Shown here in pieces: positions 1 through 8,429 of a DNA stretch of 64,000 nucleotides. This stretch comes from Blastococcus sp. MG754426. GTDB taxonomy: Bacteria; Actinomycetota; Actinomycetes; Mycobacteriales; Geodermatophilaceae. Where the stretch lies: the NCBI RefSeq assembly GCF_021699055.1, contig NZ_SSXC01000003.1:1-64000 (forward strand). The letters run 5' to 3'. The notes beneath the pieces are model-generated. The model was given only the letters and a program-made list of their open reading frames with translations. It made no database searches and was not told where the DNA came from. Made by a program: the position numbers and the translations under genes. Position 1 is the first letter of the stretch. Each line of letters begins with the position of its first letter.

Positions 1-94
1 ACGATCTTGGCCTGGTAACCGTGATCGTCCAGCTCAGAAGCACCCTCTTCTCGTTGCCACACCGATCACCCGCTCAGGACCGGTGGATTCAGGC

Positions 95-376
95 TCAGCG
101 CACCTCGACGCCCCGCCAGAACGCCACCCGGTCGGTGATCTCGCGCGCGGCCGTCTCGGGCTCGGGGTAGAACCAGGCGGCGTCGGGGTTCTGCTGCCCG
201 TCGACCTCCAGGGTGAAGTAGGAGGCGGTGCCCTTCCAGGGGCAGACGGTGTGCGTCTCCGAGGGGCGGAGCACGTCGGCCCGGACGGAGCCACGGGGGA
301 AGTAGGCGTTGCCCTCGACGGTGACGATGTCGTCGGACTCGGCGATGACGACGCCGTTCCAGGTAGCGGTGGTCAT
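95..376 (-). CDS. DUF427 domain protein
   Basis: A 93-residue soluble protein matching the short single-domain DUF427 family, which has a beta-barrel fold and no settled biochemical role. The family-typical CPWKG motif is at residues 45-49, followed by a Tyr/Phe-rich strand, and an N-terminal W-N-G-x-V-I-A-E segment begins near residue 6. Length matches the family. The ATG at 376 is the only good start. No operon partner is visible: the next gene runs on the other strand. Family assignment is strong; function is unknown. Confidence 0.85.
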   Translation of the reverse strand: MTTATWNGVVIAESDDIVTVEGNAYFPRGSVRADVLRPSETHTVCPWKGTASYFTLEVDGQQNPDAAWFYPEPETAAREITDRVAFWRGVEVR

Positions 377-508
377 GCCCCGATGGTCCTCCGCCCGGCC
401 TCGCCGCGCCGGTCGCGATCGAGGGGCGTGACCCGCGACGGCGTGGGCATGGAGGAGGGGGTGACCGCCCGGTCACCGACCCCGATCCGGACCACAGGAG
501 GACCTCCC

Positions 509-739
509 ATGGCGCAGCCCCACCAGCAGGGTGCCGACGACCGGGGCGAGGGCAGCCCGAAGGGCAGGCGGCTCGGCCGGGTGCTGATCCCGCTGGGCAT
601 CCTGCTGGTGATCCTCGGCATCTTCACCTACATCCTGGTCGTCACCCTGGGCAGCACCGAGGACGAGGACGAGCTCTTCGAGAACGAGGGCGCGGCGGCC
701 GCCGTGGTGCTGGAGCTGCCGGCCCCGCCGGCCGGCTGA
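509..739 (+). CDS. small single-pass membrane protein
   Basis: A 76-residue protein started at the ATG preceded by AGGAGGACC (RBS around 496-504). The frame stays open upstream but has no comparable start. A hydrophilic, positively charged N-terminus (about 1-23) is followed by one strongly hydrophobic helix (24-46), then an acidic segment with a run of Asp/Glu and an Ala/Pro-rich end. The charge pattern suggests the N-terminus is cytoplasmic. I do not recognise a family. It ends 10 bp from the convergent thioesterase gene. Confidence 0.65.
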   Translation: MAQPHQQGADDRGEGSPKGRRLGRVLIPLGILLVILGIFTYILVVTLGSTEDEDELFENEGAAAAVVLELPAPPAG

Positions 740-749
740 TCTCCCGCGG

Positions 750-1133
750 TCAGGAGTGCAGCAGGGCGAAGGTCGCCACGGCGTGCACGAGGGCCTTGCC
801 GTCCTGCTCCACGTCGGCCTCGCACACCGTGAGGTGCTCCCCGCGGGTGCGCAGCCGGGCGGTCACCTGCACCGGTCCGGTGGTGCCCGGGCGCAGGTAG
901 GTCACCGTCAGCTGGCTGGTCGCGGGCACCTCGCCGTCGTCGGTGGTGGTGCGCACCGCCTGGCCCATCGCGGTGTCGACCAGCGTCGCCAGCACCCCGC
1001 CGTGCAGCGTCCCGGCCGGGTTGAGGTGCTCCTCGCCCACCTCGAACGCCATCCGGGCGGCGCCCTCCCCGTCCGGCTCGGGCCGGGCGCCCAGCCGCTC
1101 GGCGAACCCGTTGGAGGCCGTGTCGTCGCTCAT
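750..1133 (-). CDS. PaaI-family hotdog thioesterase
   Basis: A 127-residue hotdog-fold protein of the PaaI/YigI thioesterase type, expected to hydrolyse acyl-CoA thioesters in the cytoplasm. The hallmark HGG-x-L-A-T-L-V-D-T-A-M-G stretch lies at residues 44-57. It contains the loop glycine pair and the Asp (D53) at the catalytic position of the family. The C-terminal half has the usual strands with L-T-V-x-Y-L-R and A-x-V-x-Q-D-G-K motifs. Length is normal. Acyl substrate cannot be deduced; a phenylacetate pathway is not present nearby. Confidence 0.9.
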   Translation of the reverse strand: MSDDTASNGFAERLGARPEPDGEGAARMAFEVGEEHLNPAGTLHGGVLATLVDTAMGQAVRTTTDDGEVPATSQLTVTYLRPGTTGPVQVTARLRTRGEHLTVCEADVEQDGKALVHAVATFALLHS

Positions 1134-1318
1134 CCCCGGCGGCTACCCCGGCGCGGGCAGGTGCACGCCCCGGCGCGCGGGGCGGCCGGGACGGGGCGTG
1201 GGCGCGCTGCCCGTCGTGACCCGTCCGGGGCACCGGCCCCGTCCAGCCGCCCAACGGTGCCACCCCGATGGGCGAGGATCCGTGCGTACGCACGACGTCC
1301 AGCGATCCAGGAGCACCC

Positions 1319-1918
1319 ATGAGCCACCCCGGGAACGGCCCGGACCAGAACCCGTCCGGCCAGCAGCCGGGCCAGCCCGGGCCGTCCGGCCAGCCGGGTC
1401 AGCCCGGTCAGCCGGCTCCGCACGGTCAGCCGGAGCAGCCGGGCCCGCACGGCCAGCCCGGTCAGCCGTACCAGCCCTTCGACCAGGCCGGCCAGCAGCC
1501 GTACCAGCCCGGCCAGCAGCCGTACCAGCCCGGCGGCGGCTGGGTGCCGCCGGAGGGCGGCGCGACGCCGTGGGGTCAGCCGGACCGGAAGGGCAGCACG
1601 GCCAAGAAGGTCCTCCTGGCCGTGGGCGGTGTCCTGGTCGCCCTCGTCGCCGTCGGCCTGCTGTTCGACATGCTCGGCGGCGGTGACCCCGAGGTCGGCG
1701 ACTGCGTGGCCAACCTCGCCGGCGAGGAGGTCGAGACCGTCGAGTGCGACGCCGCCGAGGCCGAGGCCCGCATCGTCGGCATCGACGAGCAGGAGCTGAA
1801 CTACGCGGACTTCCTCGCCCAGGACGTCTGCCTCGACTTCGAGTCCGCCGTCGGGGCCATCTGGGTGGGTGCCGACGAGGCCGAGCCCGGCACGATCTAC
1901 TGCGCCGAGCCGGTCTGA
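1319..1918 (+). CDS. Pro/Gln/Gly-rich membrane-anchored secreted protein
   Basis: 199 residues, started at the ATG with CCAGGAG upstream; an in-frame ATG at 1268 lacks an RBS. Residues 1-90 are a low-complexity Pro-Gly-Gln tract with repeated Q-P-G-Q and Q-Q-P-Y-Q-P units. One transmembrane helix spans about 97-116. The acidic extracytoplasmic domain (about 120-199) has four cysteines, likely two disulfides. The layout resembles actinobacterial LppU/SCO3897-like proteins with a disordered cytoplasmic head. Function unknown. The repeat tract could be length-variable between strains. Confidence 0.8.
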   Translation: MSHPGNGPDQNPSGQQPGQPGPSGQPGQPGQPAPHGQPEQPGPHGQPGQPYQPFDQAGQQPYQPGQQPYQPGGGWVPPEGGATPWGQPDRKGSTAKKVLLAVGGVLVALVAVGLLFDMLGGGDPEVGDCVANLAGEEVETVECDAAEAEARIVGIDEQELNYADFLAQDVCLDFESAVGAIWVGADEAEPGTIYCAEPV

Positions 1919-1932
1919 TCCCTCCGCGCCAC

Positions 1933-1966
1933 CGGGTGCCCCGCCGGTCCGCCGGCGGGGCACCCG
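1933..1966. terminator. bidirectional hairpin terminator
   Basis: A perfect 15-bp inverted repeat (CGGGTGCCCCGCCGG paired with its complement) around a 4-base loop. It sits between two convergent genes ending at 1918 and 1980. There is no U-tract, as is common in high-GC actinobacteria. It probably terminates transcripts from both sides. Confidence 0.75.
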
Positions 1967-1979
1967 TCGTCCCGGGCGG

Positions 1980-2684
1980 TCACCCCTGCTGCGCGGCGGG
2001 GTCCTCGCCGCCCCGGCGCTCCAGGTAGAAGGCGCCGAGCGCGCCGGCCAGCGTGGCGAAGACCGCCACGGAGTAGGTCGCCAGGGCGACGTCGAGGACG
2101 CGCGCCAGCCCGCCGTCGGCCGTGAGCGGCTGCCCGACGATCGTGGCCAGGGCGGCGTCGTAGAGCGCGGTGCCGTAGGACTCGTAGGCGCCGAGCACGT
2201 ACAGCAGCTGGCTGGTCGCCAGCACGACGACGGTCGTCACCGCACCGAGCCAGCCGATCCGGCCGCTGAGCAGGCGCCCCGCCGACCGCGACCCGCGGAC
2301 CGCCGCGGACACCACGCCCCCGACCCGCGCCGCGCGCAGCAGCGTCAGCGCGCGGGCGAACCGCAGGAACGGCACCGCGAGGAAGACGACCTGCCACCAG
2401 TTGCGCTGCCAGAACCGGCGCTGGTCGCGGGCGGTGACCGCCCGGTGCACGAATTCCGCGACGAACACCGCCCACAGCACCCAGCCGACCACGCTCAGCG
2501 TGGTGGTCAGCCAGGGCTGCCGCGCCAGCGACTGGCCCAGGACGACGAGCACGAACACCAGCCCGAGCGCGCCCATCGGCTTGTCCAGCCGCCGGGCCAG
2601 CCCCGTCCGCTCCGGGGTGTCGTCGGCCTCGGGGACGGAGGCGCCGGCGGGCCGGTCCGGGCGGTCGGGGTGCGGGGGCTGCAT
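1980..2684 (-). CDS. voltage-gated-channel-like membrane protein with non-canonical pore
   Basis: A 234-residue membrane protein with the outline of a VIC-superfamily ion channel: hydrophobic segments at about 39-52, 60-80, 97-113, 145-167 and 198-221. An S4-like amphipathic stretch with regularly spaced Arg lies near 108-130. Where potassium channels carry T-V-G-Y-G-D, this protein has T-I-V-G-Q-P at 181-186, so the filter tyrosine and acidic residue are missing. It may conduct another ion, be a modulator, or not be a channel. It starts 9 bp after the small gene at 2694-2939, probably in one transcript. Confidence 0.78.
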   Translation of the reverse strand: MQPPHPDRPDRPAGASVPEADDTPERTGLARRLDKPMGALGLVFVLVVLGQSLARQPWLTTTLSVVGWVLWAVFVAEFVHRAVTARDQRRFWQRNWWQVVFLAVPFLRFARALTLLRAARVGGVVSAAVRGSRSAGRLLSGRIGWLGAVTTVVVLATSQLLYVLGAYESYGTALYDAALATIVGQPLTADGGLARVLDVALATYSVAVFATLAGALGAFYLERRGGEDPAAQQG

Positions 2685-2693
2685 CGACGTCCC

Positions 2694-2939
2694 CTACCCC
2701 GTGCGCGCGGCGGTGCCTCCCGGATCAGGGCAGCCGGGTGCGCGCCTCGGCGACGTGCTCGGTGCGGCCGCCGGGGCCGGGGCCACGACCTCCGGGCGGC
2801 TGGCCAGCAACCCGCCGAGGCGCCAGTCGCCGGGCGTGGTGGTGGCGGCGAGCGCCTCCAGCCGGTCCGCGGCCTCGCGCAGCAGCGCCGCGTCGCCCGC
2901 CGGTGGGTCGTGGGGCTCCTCGCGGGTGCCGGTGCGCAT
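2694..2939 (-). CDS. small hypothetical protein
   Basis: 81 residues from an ATG at 2939. The middle (about 15-50) reads as a regular amphipathic helix with A-L-L-R-E-A-A-D-R-L-E-A-L-A, then T-x-G-D-W-R, a pattern I associate with small uncharacterised actinobacterial proteins. The C-terminus is Pro/Ala-rich and probably disordered. It lies 9 bp upstream of the channel-like gene on the same strand, which supports a two-gene operon. No function can be assigned, and the start is uncertain because no clear RBS is present. Confidence 0.5.
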   Translation of the reverse strand: MRTGTREEPHDPPAGDAALLREAADRLEALAATTTPGDWRLGGLLASRPEVVAPAPAAAPSTSPRRAPGCPDPGGTAARTG

Positions 2940-2998
2940 GACATCACGATCGCAGCCCGGTGGGGACGGGCGGCTCGTCCCCCGCGGGACCGGCATGC

Positions 2999-3017
2999 TT
3001 AGGTGTGCCTCACCTAC
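2999..3017. promoter_or_regulatory. IdeR/DtxR-type iron box upstream of ferric ABC importer
   Basis: TTAGGTGTGCCTCACCTAC matches 14 of 19 positions of the DtxR/IdeR consensus TTAGGTTAGGCTAACCTAA. It contains a perfect AGGTG-N5-CACCT inverted repeat and ends 16 bp before the GTG of the iron-binding lipoprotein gene. It is expected to bind Fe(II)-loaded IdeR and repress the importer when iron is sufficient. The IdeR homologue at 45148-45873 is the obvious binder. Confidence 0.75.
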
Positions 3018-3033
3018 CTCGAGGAGGACCTCA

Positions 3034-4041
3034 GTGACCAGGCTCGGGCGAGCGACCGCCGCCGTCTCCACCCTCACCCTCGCGGCATCCCTGGCCGCGT
3101 GCGGATCCGACGCGGACACGCTGACCGTCTACAGCGCCCAGCACGAGAGCCTGGTCCGCGCGATGCTCGAGGACTTCACCGAGGAGACGGGCATCGAGCT
3201 CGAGTTCCGCGACGCCAACGACTCGGAGCTGGCCAACCAGATCATCGAGGAGGGCGAGGCCTCGCCGGCCGACGTCTTCCTCACCGAGAACAGCCCGGCC
3301 ATCTCGGCGGTGGACGAGGCAGGGCTGCTCGCGCCGCTGGACCAGGCCACCCTGGACCAGGTCGACGAGCAGTTCCGGCCGTCCTCGGGCAACTGGGTGG
3401 GCTTCGCCGCCCGATCGACGACGCTGATCTACAACCCCGCGGAGATCGGCGAGGAGGAGCTGCCGGCCTCGATGCTCGACCTGGCCGACCCCGCCTGGGC
3501 CGGCCGCGTGGGGATCGCCGCCGGTGGTGCCGACTTCCAGGCGATCGTCAGCGCCGTGCTCGAGCTCGAGGGCGAGGAAGCGACCCGGGACTGGCTCGCG
3601 GGGCTCGAGGACAACGCCGAGATCTACGCGAGCAACACCGCGATCATGAAGGCGGTCGACGAGGGCGAGGTCCCGGTCGGCATCACGTACCACTACTACT
3701 GGTTCCGTGACCAGGCCCAGGACGGCCTCATCGGCGACGACGCCGCGCTGCACTACTTCCGCAACCAGGACGCGGGCGCCTTCCTCAGCACGTCGGGTGC
3801 GGGGGTGCTCGCCTCCTCCGACCAGCCGGAGCAGGCCCAGCAGCTGGTCGCGTACCTCACCGGCCGCACCGCGCAGGAGCGGCTCGCCGGCAGCAGCGCC
3901 CTCGAGTACGCCGTCGGGACGGGTGTCGCCTCCGCCGAGGCGCTGCCGCCGCTGGCGGACCTGCAGGCGCCGCCCGTCGACCCGGGGACCCTCGACTCCC
4001 GGCGGGTCACCGAGCTGATGCAGGAAGTGGGGCTGCTCTGA
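3034..4041 (+). CDS. ferric-iron ABC transporter substrate-binding lipoprotein (FbpA/AfuA type)
   Basis: 335 residues from a GTG with GAGGAGG upstream. The signal peptide ends in a lipobox with S-L-A-A-C, giving lipidated Cys23. The remainder is a class-II periplasmic-binding fold opening T-V-Y-S-A-Q-H, typical of FbpA/SfuA ferric-binding proteins. The Y-H-Y-Y run at 219-222 contains the tyrosine pair that ligates Fe(III) in the family. It captures free or anion-bridged ferric iron outside the membrane and passes it to the permease encoded 8 bp downstream. An iron box precedes it. Confidence 0.95.
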   Translation: MTRLGRATAAVSTLTLAASLAACGSDADTLTVYSAQHESLVRAMLEDFTEETGIELEFRDANDSELANQIIEEGEASPADVFLTENSPAISAVDEAGLLAPLDQATLDQVDEQFRPSSGNWVGFAARSTTLIYNPAEIGEEELPASMLDLADPAWAGRVGIAAGGADFQAIVSAVLELEGEEATRDWLAGLEDNAEIYASNTAIMKAVDEGEVPVGITYHYYWFRDQAQDGLIGDDAALHYFRNQDAGAFLSTSGAGVLASSDQPEQAQQLVAYLTGRTAQERLAGSSALEYAVGTGVASAEALPPLADLQAPPVDPGTLDSRRVTELMQEVGLL

Positions 4042-4049
4042 CCCCTCCC

Positions 4050-5651
4050 GTGCCCGTCACCGCGAGCCCCGGAGCACCGGCCCCGCCGGCGCCCCGGGGC
4101 TCCGGCGCGTCCGCGAGCCGTGGGCGGCGACCGCTGCGCCGGTCGCCGGTGACCGTCGCGCTGGCCGCCTGCGTCGCCGCGCTGGCGCTGCTGCCGCTGA
4201 TCCACATCGCGGGGTACACCGCCGACGTCGGCTGGTCGGGGGTCCGCGAGCTCGTGCTCCGGCCGCGGGTCGCCGAACTGCTCTGGAACACCACCCGCCT
4301 CGCCGCGGGCACGGTCGCTGTCTGCGCGGTCCTGGGCGTCGGTGCCGCCTGGTTGGTGGCGCGCTCGTCGGTGCCCGGGCGGCGCACGTGGCACGTGCTG
4401 CTGGTGGCGCCGCTGGCCGTACCGGCGTTCGTGAACAGCTTCGCGTGGATCTCCCTGCTGCCGGGCCTGGACACCTACGCCGGCGCGTTGCTGGTGGTCT
4501 CGCTGTCCTACTTCCCCTTCGTCTACCTGCCCGTGGTCGCGGCGTTCCGCGGCCTGGACCCCGCGTTGGAGGAGACGGCCCGCGGGCTGGGCCTGTCCGG
4601 CTGGGCGGTCTTCCGGCGGGTGCAGCTGCCGCAGCTGCGCGTGGCGCTGCTGGGCGGCTGCCTGCTCGTGGCGCTGCACGTGCTCGCCGAGTTCGGGGCG
4701 CTGCAGATGCTGCGCTACCCGACCTTCACCACCGCCATCTACGACCAGTACCGGGCCACCTTCAACGGCCCGGCGGCCACCATGCTGGCCGGTGTCCTGG
4801 TGCTGCTCTGCCTCCTGCTGCTGCTGGCCGAGGTCCGGTTGCGGGGGCACCGCGGCTACGCCGGCACCGGGCGGGGTGCGGTCCGTCCGGCCCCGCCGGT
4901 GCGGCTGCGGGCCCTGACCGCGCCGGCGCTGGTGGCGCTCGCCGGGCTCGTCGCCCTGGCGCTGCTGGTCCCCCTCGGCGCACTGGCCTACTGGCTGGCC
5001 GGTGGGACGCCGGCCGGCCCCGACTGGGGAGACCTCGCCGCGACGACGGGGACCACGCTGGCCCTGGCCGCCGCTGCGGCGGCGCTCACCACCGCCATGG
5101 CCCTGCCCACCGGGTGGCTGGCCGTCCGCGCCCGGGGACGCACGGCCACGCTCCTGGAACGGGCCACGTACCTGGGCAGCTCGCTGCCGGGCATCGTCGT
5201 CGCCCTGGCGCTGGTCACGCTGAGCATCCGGGTCACGCCGTGGCTGTACCAGACGGTCCCGGTGCTGCTGGCCGCGTACGCGATCCTCTTCCTGCCCCGG
5301 GCGATCGTCCCCGTCCGCGCGGCGGTCGAGCAGTCCCCACCGCTCTACGACGACGTCGCCGCCTCCCTGGGCTCCTCCGGCGTCGACCGGCTGCGCCGCG
5401 TCACGCTGCCGCTGCTCGCGCCCGGTCTCGGCGCCGGCGCGGCCCTGGTGTTCCTGGCGGTGGTCACCGAGCTCACCGCCACGCTGCTGCTCGCGCCCAC
5501 CGGCACCGCCACCCTCGCGACCGCGTTCTGGTCGGCCAGCAGCGCGCTCGCCTACGGTGCGGCCGCCCCGTACGCGGCCGTGATGGTGCTGCTGTCCGCC
5601 CCGGCCACCGTCCTGCTGTCCCGCCACACCCGACGAGGTCCGACCCCATGA
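4050..5651 (+). CDS. ferric-iron ABC transporter permease (FbpB type, fused two-domain)
   Basis: 533 residues with about twelve hydrophobic segments, a tandem duplication of the BPD-type permease domain as in FbpB/SfuB. Two EAA-like cytoplasmic loops that contact the ATPase are visible: one with [11 protein letters not shown] in the first half, one with [11 protein letters not shown] in the second. The N-terminal 35 residues are Pro/Ala-rich and probably cytoplasmic. The GTG start lies 8 bp after the binding-protein stop. The end overlaps the ATPase start by 4 bp (ATGA), indicating translational coupling. Confidence 0.95.
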   Translation: MPVTASPGAPAPPAPRGSGASASRGRRPLRRSPVTVALAACVAALALLPLIHIAGYTADVGWSGVRELVLRPRVAELLWNTTRLAAGTVAVCAVLGVGAAWLVARSSVPGRRTWHVLLVAPLAVPAFVNSFAWISLLPGLDTYAGALLVVSLSYFPFVYLPVVAAFRGLDPALEETARGLGLSGWAVFRRVQLPQLRVALLGGCLLVALHVLAEFGALQMLRYPTFTTAIYDQYRATFNGPAATMLAGVLVLLCLLLLLAEVRLRGHRGYAGTGRGAVRPAPPVRLRALTAPALVALAGLVALALLVPLGALAYWLAGGTPAGPDWGDLAATTGTTLALAAAAAALTTAMALPTGWLAVRARGRTATLLERATYLGSSLPGIVVALALVTLSIRVTPWLYQTVPVLLAAYAILFLPRAIVPVRAAVEQSPPLYDDVAASLGSSGVDRLRRVTLPLLAPGLGAGAALVFLAVVTELTATLLLAPTGTATLATAFWSASSALAYGAAAPYAAVMVLLSAPATVLLSRHTRRGPTP

Positions 5652-6757
5652 GCTCCCTCACCGTGACCGGCCTGACCAAGGCGTTCGGCGCCACCCCGGT
5701 GCTCACCGGGGTGGACCTCCACGTGCCGGCCGGCGGGTTCACCGCCCTGCTCGGCCCCTCGGGCTGCGGCAAGACGACGCTGCTGCGGCTGGTCGCCGGC
5801 TTCGACGAACCCGACAGCGGCACCGTCGCCGTCGGTGACCGGGTCGTGGCCGGTGCCGGCCGGGGCGTGCCCGCCCGGCAGCGGGGGATCGGCTTCGTGC
5901 CGCAGGAGGGCGGGTTGTTCCCCCACCTGAGCGTCGCCGGCAACATCACCTTCGGCCTGCCCCGCCGCCGGCGCGCCGACCGGGGGCGGGTGGCCGAGCT
6001 GCTGGCCCTGGTCGGGCTGGACGCCGACCTGGCGGACCGGGCGCCGCACCAGCTCTCCGGCGGCCAGCAGCAGCGGGTCGCCCTCGCCCGGGCGCTGGCC
6101 CCGGAGCCGGCGCTGGTCCTCCTCGACGAGCCGTTCTCGTCCCTGGACGCCGCGCTGCGGGAGGACACCCGGCGGGCCGTCCTCGCCGCGCTCGCCGCCG
6201 CCGGGGCGACAGCCGTGCTGGTCACCCACGACCAGGCCGAGGCGCTGTCGATGGCCGACCAGGTGGCGGTCCTCCGCGGCGGCCGGCTGGTGCAGCTGAC
6301 CGATCCGCGCACCCTCTACCGGCGGCCGGCCGACCTCGACGTGGCCGCCTTCGTGGGGGAGTCGGTGGTCCTCGACGCCGAGATCCGGGGGGGCCGCGCG
6401 CTCTGCGTCCTCGGCGCGCTCCCGGTCGACGGCGTCGCGGCCGACGGGCCCGCCCGGGTCCTGCTGCGCCCGGAGCAGCTGCGCCTCGGGCCACCGCTCG
6501 GCGCGGGTGCGCGGGCGCTGGTGCACGCCGTCGACTTCTACGGCCACGACTCCCGGGTGTGGCTGACGCTGGCCGGCGGCGGGACGGTGACCGCGCGGCT
6601 GGAGGGTACGCAGCTCCCGGCGGTCGGGCAGGAGGTCACCATCGAGGTGGCAGGTGCGGCGCTGACCTTCCCGGCCGGTGCCCGAGCCGCACGGCCGGTC
6701 CTCGCCGACCCCGCGATCTCGGGGACGCGCCGCGACCCGGCCGCGCGCGCAGGTTAG
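5648..6757 (+). CDS. ferric-iron ABC transporter ATPase (FbpC type)
   Basis: 369 residues. Walker A G-P-S-G-C-G-K-T is at 36-43, the LSGGQQQR signature and the Walker [11 protein letters not shown] follow, then the H-loop in V-T-H-D-Q. A C-terminal region of about 120 residues forms a TOBE-like regulatory domain, as in FbpC/PotA-type ATPases. It energises ferric import through the two-domain permease. The stop codon lies inside the second iron box at 6749-6767, so a new promoter starts at the very end of this gene. Confidence 0.95.
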   Translation: MSSLTVTGLTKAFGATPVLTGVDLHVPAGGFTALLGPSGCGKTTLLRLVAGFDEPDSGTVAVGDRVVAGAGRGVPARQRGIGFVPQEGGLFPHLSVAGNITFGLPRRRRADRGRVAELLALVGLDADLADRAPHQLSGGQQQRVALARALAPEPALVLLDEPFSSLDAALREDTRRAVLAALAAAGATAVLVTHDQAEALSMADQVAVLRGGRLVQLTDPRTLYRRPADLDVAAFVGESVVLDAEIRGGRALCVLGALPVDGVAADGPARVLLRPEQLRLGPPLGAGARALVHAVDFYGHDSRVWLTLAGGGTVTARLEGTQLPAVGQEVTIEVAGAALTFPAGARAARPVLADPAISGTRRDPAARAG

Positions 6758-6770
6758 GAAAGCCTAAGCT
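6749..6770 (+). promoter_or_regulatory. second iron box with -10-like hexamer, possible leaderless promoter
   Basis: GCAGGTTAGGAAAGCCTAA (6749-6767) matches 14 of 19 positions of the IdeR/DtxR consensus and holds a perfect TTAGG-N4-CCTAA palindrome. It overlaps TAAGCT (6765-6770), a TANNNT-type -10 hexamer ending 7 bp before the ATG at 6778. No Shine-Dalgarno sequence is present, so a leaderless transcript is plausible, as is common in actinobacteria. It suggests an iron-repressed promoter internal to the iron-uptake locus. Confidence 0.7.
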
Positions 6771-6777
6771 GACGCGC

Positions 6778-7581
6778 ATGGACCTGTTCCTCTTCACCGT
6801 CGACCCGCAGTGGGGGCGCGACGTCGTGGCTGCCGGTGCCGCCGGGATCGTCGTCGACTGGGAGCGGCGCGGCAAGCTGCGGCGTCAGGAGGGGGAGGGC
6901 ACCCAGGTCAACGAGGACACCCCCGAGGACCTGACGCGCGTGCGGGCGGCGACCCCGGGGCGCGTGCTCTGCCGGATCAACGGCTTCGGGCCGTGGACGG
7001 CCGGCGAGGTGGCCGATGCGATCGCCCGCGGGGCCGACGAGCTGCTGCTGCCCATGGTGCGTTCCAGCGAGGAGGTGGACCGGACCCTCGACCTCGTCGC
7101 GGGCCGGTGCGGCCTGGGCATCCTGGTGGAGACCCAGGACGCGGTGGACCGGGCGGCGGAGCTGGCGCGGCGCCCCCTCTCGCGGATCTACGTCGGGCTG
7201 AACGACCTGCGGATCGACCGCCGGTCCACCTCGCTGTTCGGCCCGCTCGTGGACGGCACCGTGGAGGCGGTCCGGGCCCAGGTGGCCGTGCCGTTCGGGG
7301 TGGGGGGCCTGACGCTCCCGGGCCGCGGCTTCCCGGTGCCCGGGGACCTGCTGGCCGCCGAGCTCGTCCGCATCGGCACCGAGTTCACGTTCCTGCGCCG
7401 TTCGTTCACCGCCGACATGGCCGGGCGCGACCCGTTCGTGGAGGTGCCCCGCCTGCTCCACGGTCTGGACGAGCTGCGCCGGGCCGGTGCCGAGCGCGCC
7501 ACCGAGCACCGCCGGGCGTTCGTCGACGCCGTCACCGCCGCGGTGCAGGAGCCCCCGGCACGGGTGGCGCTGCCGGCGTGA
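6778..7581 (+). CDS. HpcH/HpaI aldolase / citrate-lyase-like TIM-barrel protein
   Basis: 267 residues with the HpcH/HpaI aldolase/citrate lyase beta-subunit fold. The L-V-E-T motif (E119) and G-L-N-D-L (D143) correspond to the Glu and Asp that bind the divalent metal, and an Arg (R66) occupies the substrate-carboxylate position. The family cleaves or forms C-C bonds with pyruvate-like substrates. Some members act in surface-glycan loci, and SbnG, a citrate synthase for a siderophore, shares the fold. It follows an iron box and overlaps the epimerase gene by 4 bp. Exact reaction unknown. Confidence 0.82.
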   Translation: MDLFLFTVDPQWGRDVVAAGAAGIVVDWERRGKLRRQEGEGTQVNEDTPEDLTRVRAATPGRVLCRINGFGPWTAGEVADAIARGADELLLPMVRSSEEVDRTLDLVAGRCGLGILVETQDAVDRAAELARRPLSRIYVGLNDLRIDRRSTSLFGPLVDGTVEAVRAQVAVPFGVGGLTLPGRGFPVPGDLLAAELVRIGTEFTFLRRSFTADMAGRDPFVEVPRLLHGLDELRRAGAERATEHRRAFVDAVTAAVQEPPARVALPA

Positions 7582-8429
7582 GAGCCCTCGTGACCGGCGC
7601 CGGCGGCTTCGTCGGGCGGCACCTGGTGGAGCGGCTCGAGCGGGAGGGCTGGCAGGTCACCGGGCTGACCCGCCGGGACGTCGACCTGGCCGATCCGGTC
7701 GCCGGTGCGGCGGCCGTGCGCACCGCGGACCCGGACGTCGTCTTCGCGCTCGCCGCGGGCCGGGCCAAGGCCACCGCGGCGGAGCGCGCCGCCACGACCG
7801 CGGTCAACACCAGCCCCTGGCTGGTCGACGCGCTGCCCGACCGCTGCCGGGTCGTGGTCCGGCTGGGCTCGTCGACCGAGTACGCCGCCGCACCGCACCC
7901 GCTGGCGGAGGACGCCGCGCTCGAGCCGCGCGGCTTCTTCGGCGCCACCAAGGCCGCGGGCTCGCTGCTCCTCCAGGCGGCGGCGGCCGAGCGCGGGATC
8001 CGGGCGGCCGTGCTGCGCGCCTTCCAGGTGTACGGGCCGGGCGACCACCCCACCCGCCTGGTGCCGGTCGTGATGGCTGCCGCCCGCACCGGCGGCACGG
8101 TGCCGCTGCCGGCCCACCTGAGCCGGCGCGACTGGGTGTGGGTGGGGGACGTCGTCGACGCCTGCGTCCGCGCCGCGGTGGCCGACGACCTGCCCCCCGG
8201 CGCCGTGCTCAACATCGGCACCGGGGTGCAGACCGGGACCGAGGAGCTCGTGGCCACCGCCGAGCGGGTGACGGGTCGCCCGATCGCGACCGCCCCGGGC
8301 GCGCACCCCGGGCGCGGCTGGGACACCGCCGACTGGGTCTGCGACCCGGCGCTGGCCCGGCGGCTGCTGGGCTGGACCCCCGAGGTCGACCTGGCCGACG
8401 GCCTGGCCCGGACGTGGGCCGCCGGGTGA
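7578..8429 (+). CDS. NAD-dependent epimerase/dehydratase-like protein (extended SDR)
   Basis: 283 residues with the Rossmann motif G-A-G-G-F-V-G (7-13) for NAD(P), a G-S-S-T-E-Y segment near 98-102 and an R-A-F-Q-V-Y-G-P-G loop, as in nucleotide-sugar epimerases/dehydratases. At the catalytic YxxxK site the sequence reads F-G-A-T-K: Phe121 replaces the tyrosine while Lys125 is kept. That may abolish or alter redox catalysis. The GTG start overlaps the aldolase stop by 4 bp, and the end overlaps the glycosyltransferase start in the same way. Confidence 0.85.
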   Translation: MRALVTGAGGFVGRHLVERLEREGWQVTGLTRRDVDLADPVAGAAAVRTADPDVVFALAAGRAKATAAERAATTAVNTSPWLVDALPDRCRVVVRLGSSTEYAAAPHPLAEDAALEPRGFFGATKAAGSLLLQAAAAERGIRAAVLRAFQVYGPGDHPTRLVPVVMAAARTGGTVPLPAHLSRRDWVWVGDVVDACVRAAVADDLPPGAVLNIGTGVQTGTEELVATAERVTGRPIATAPGAHPGRGWDTADWVCDPALARRLLGWTPEVDLADGLARTWAAG

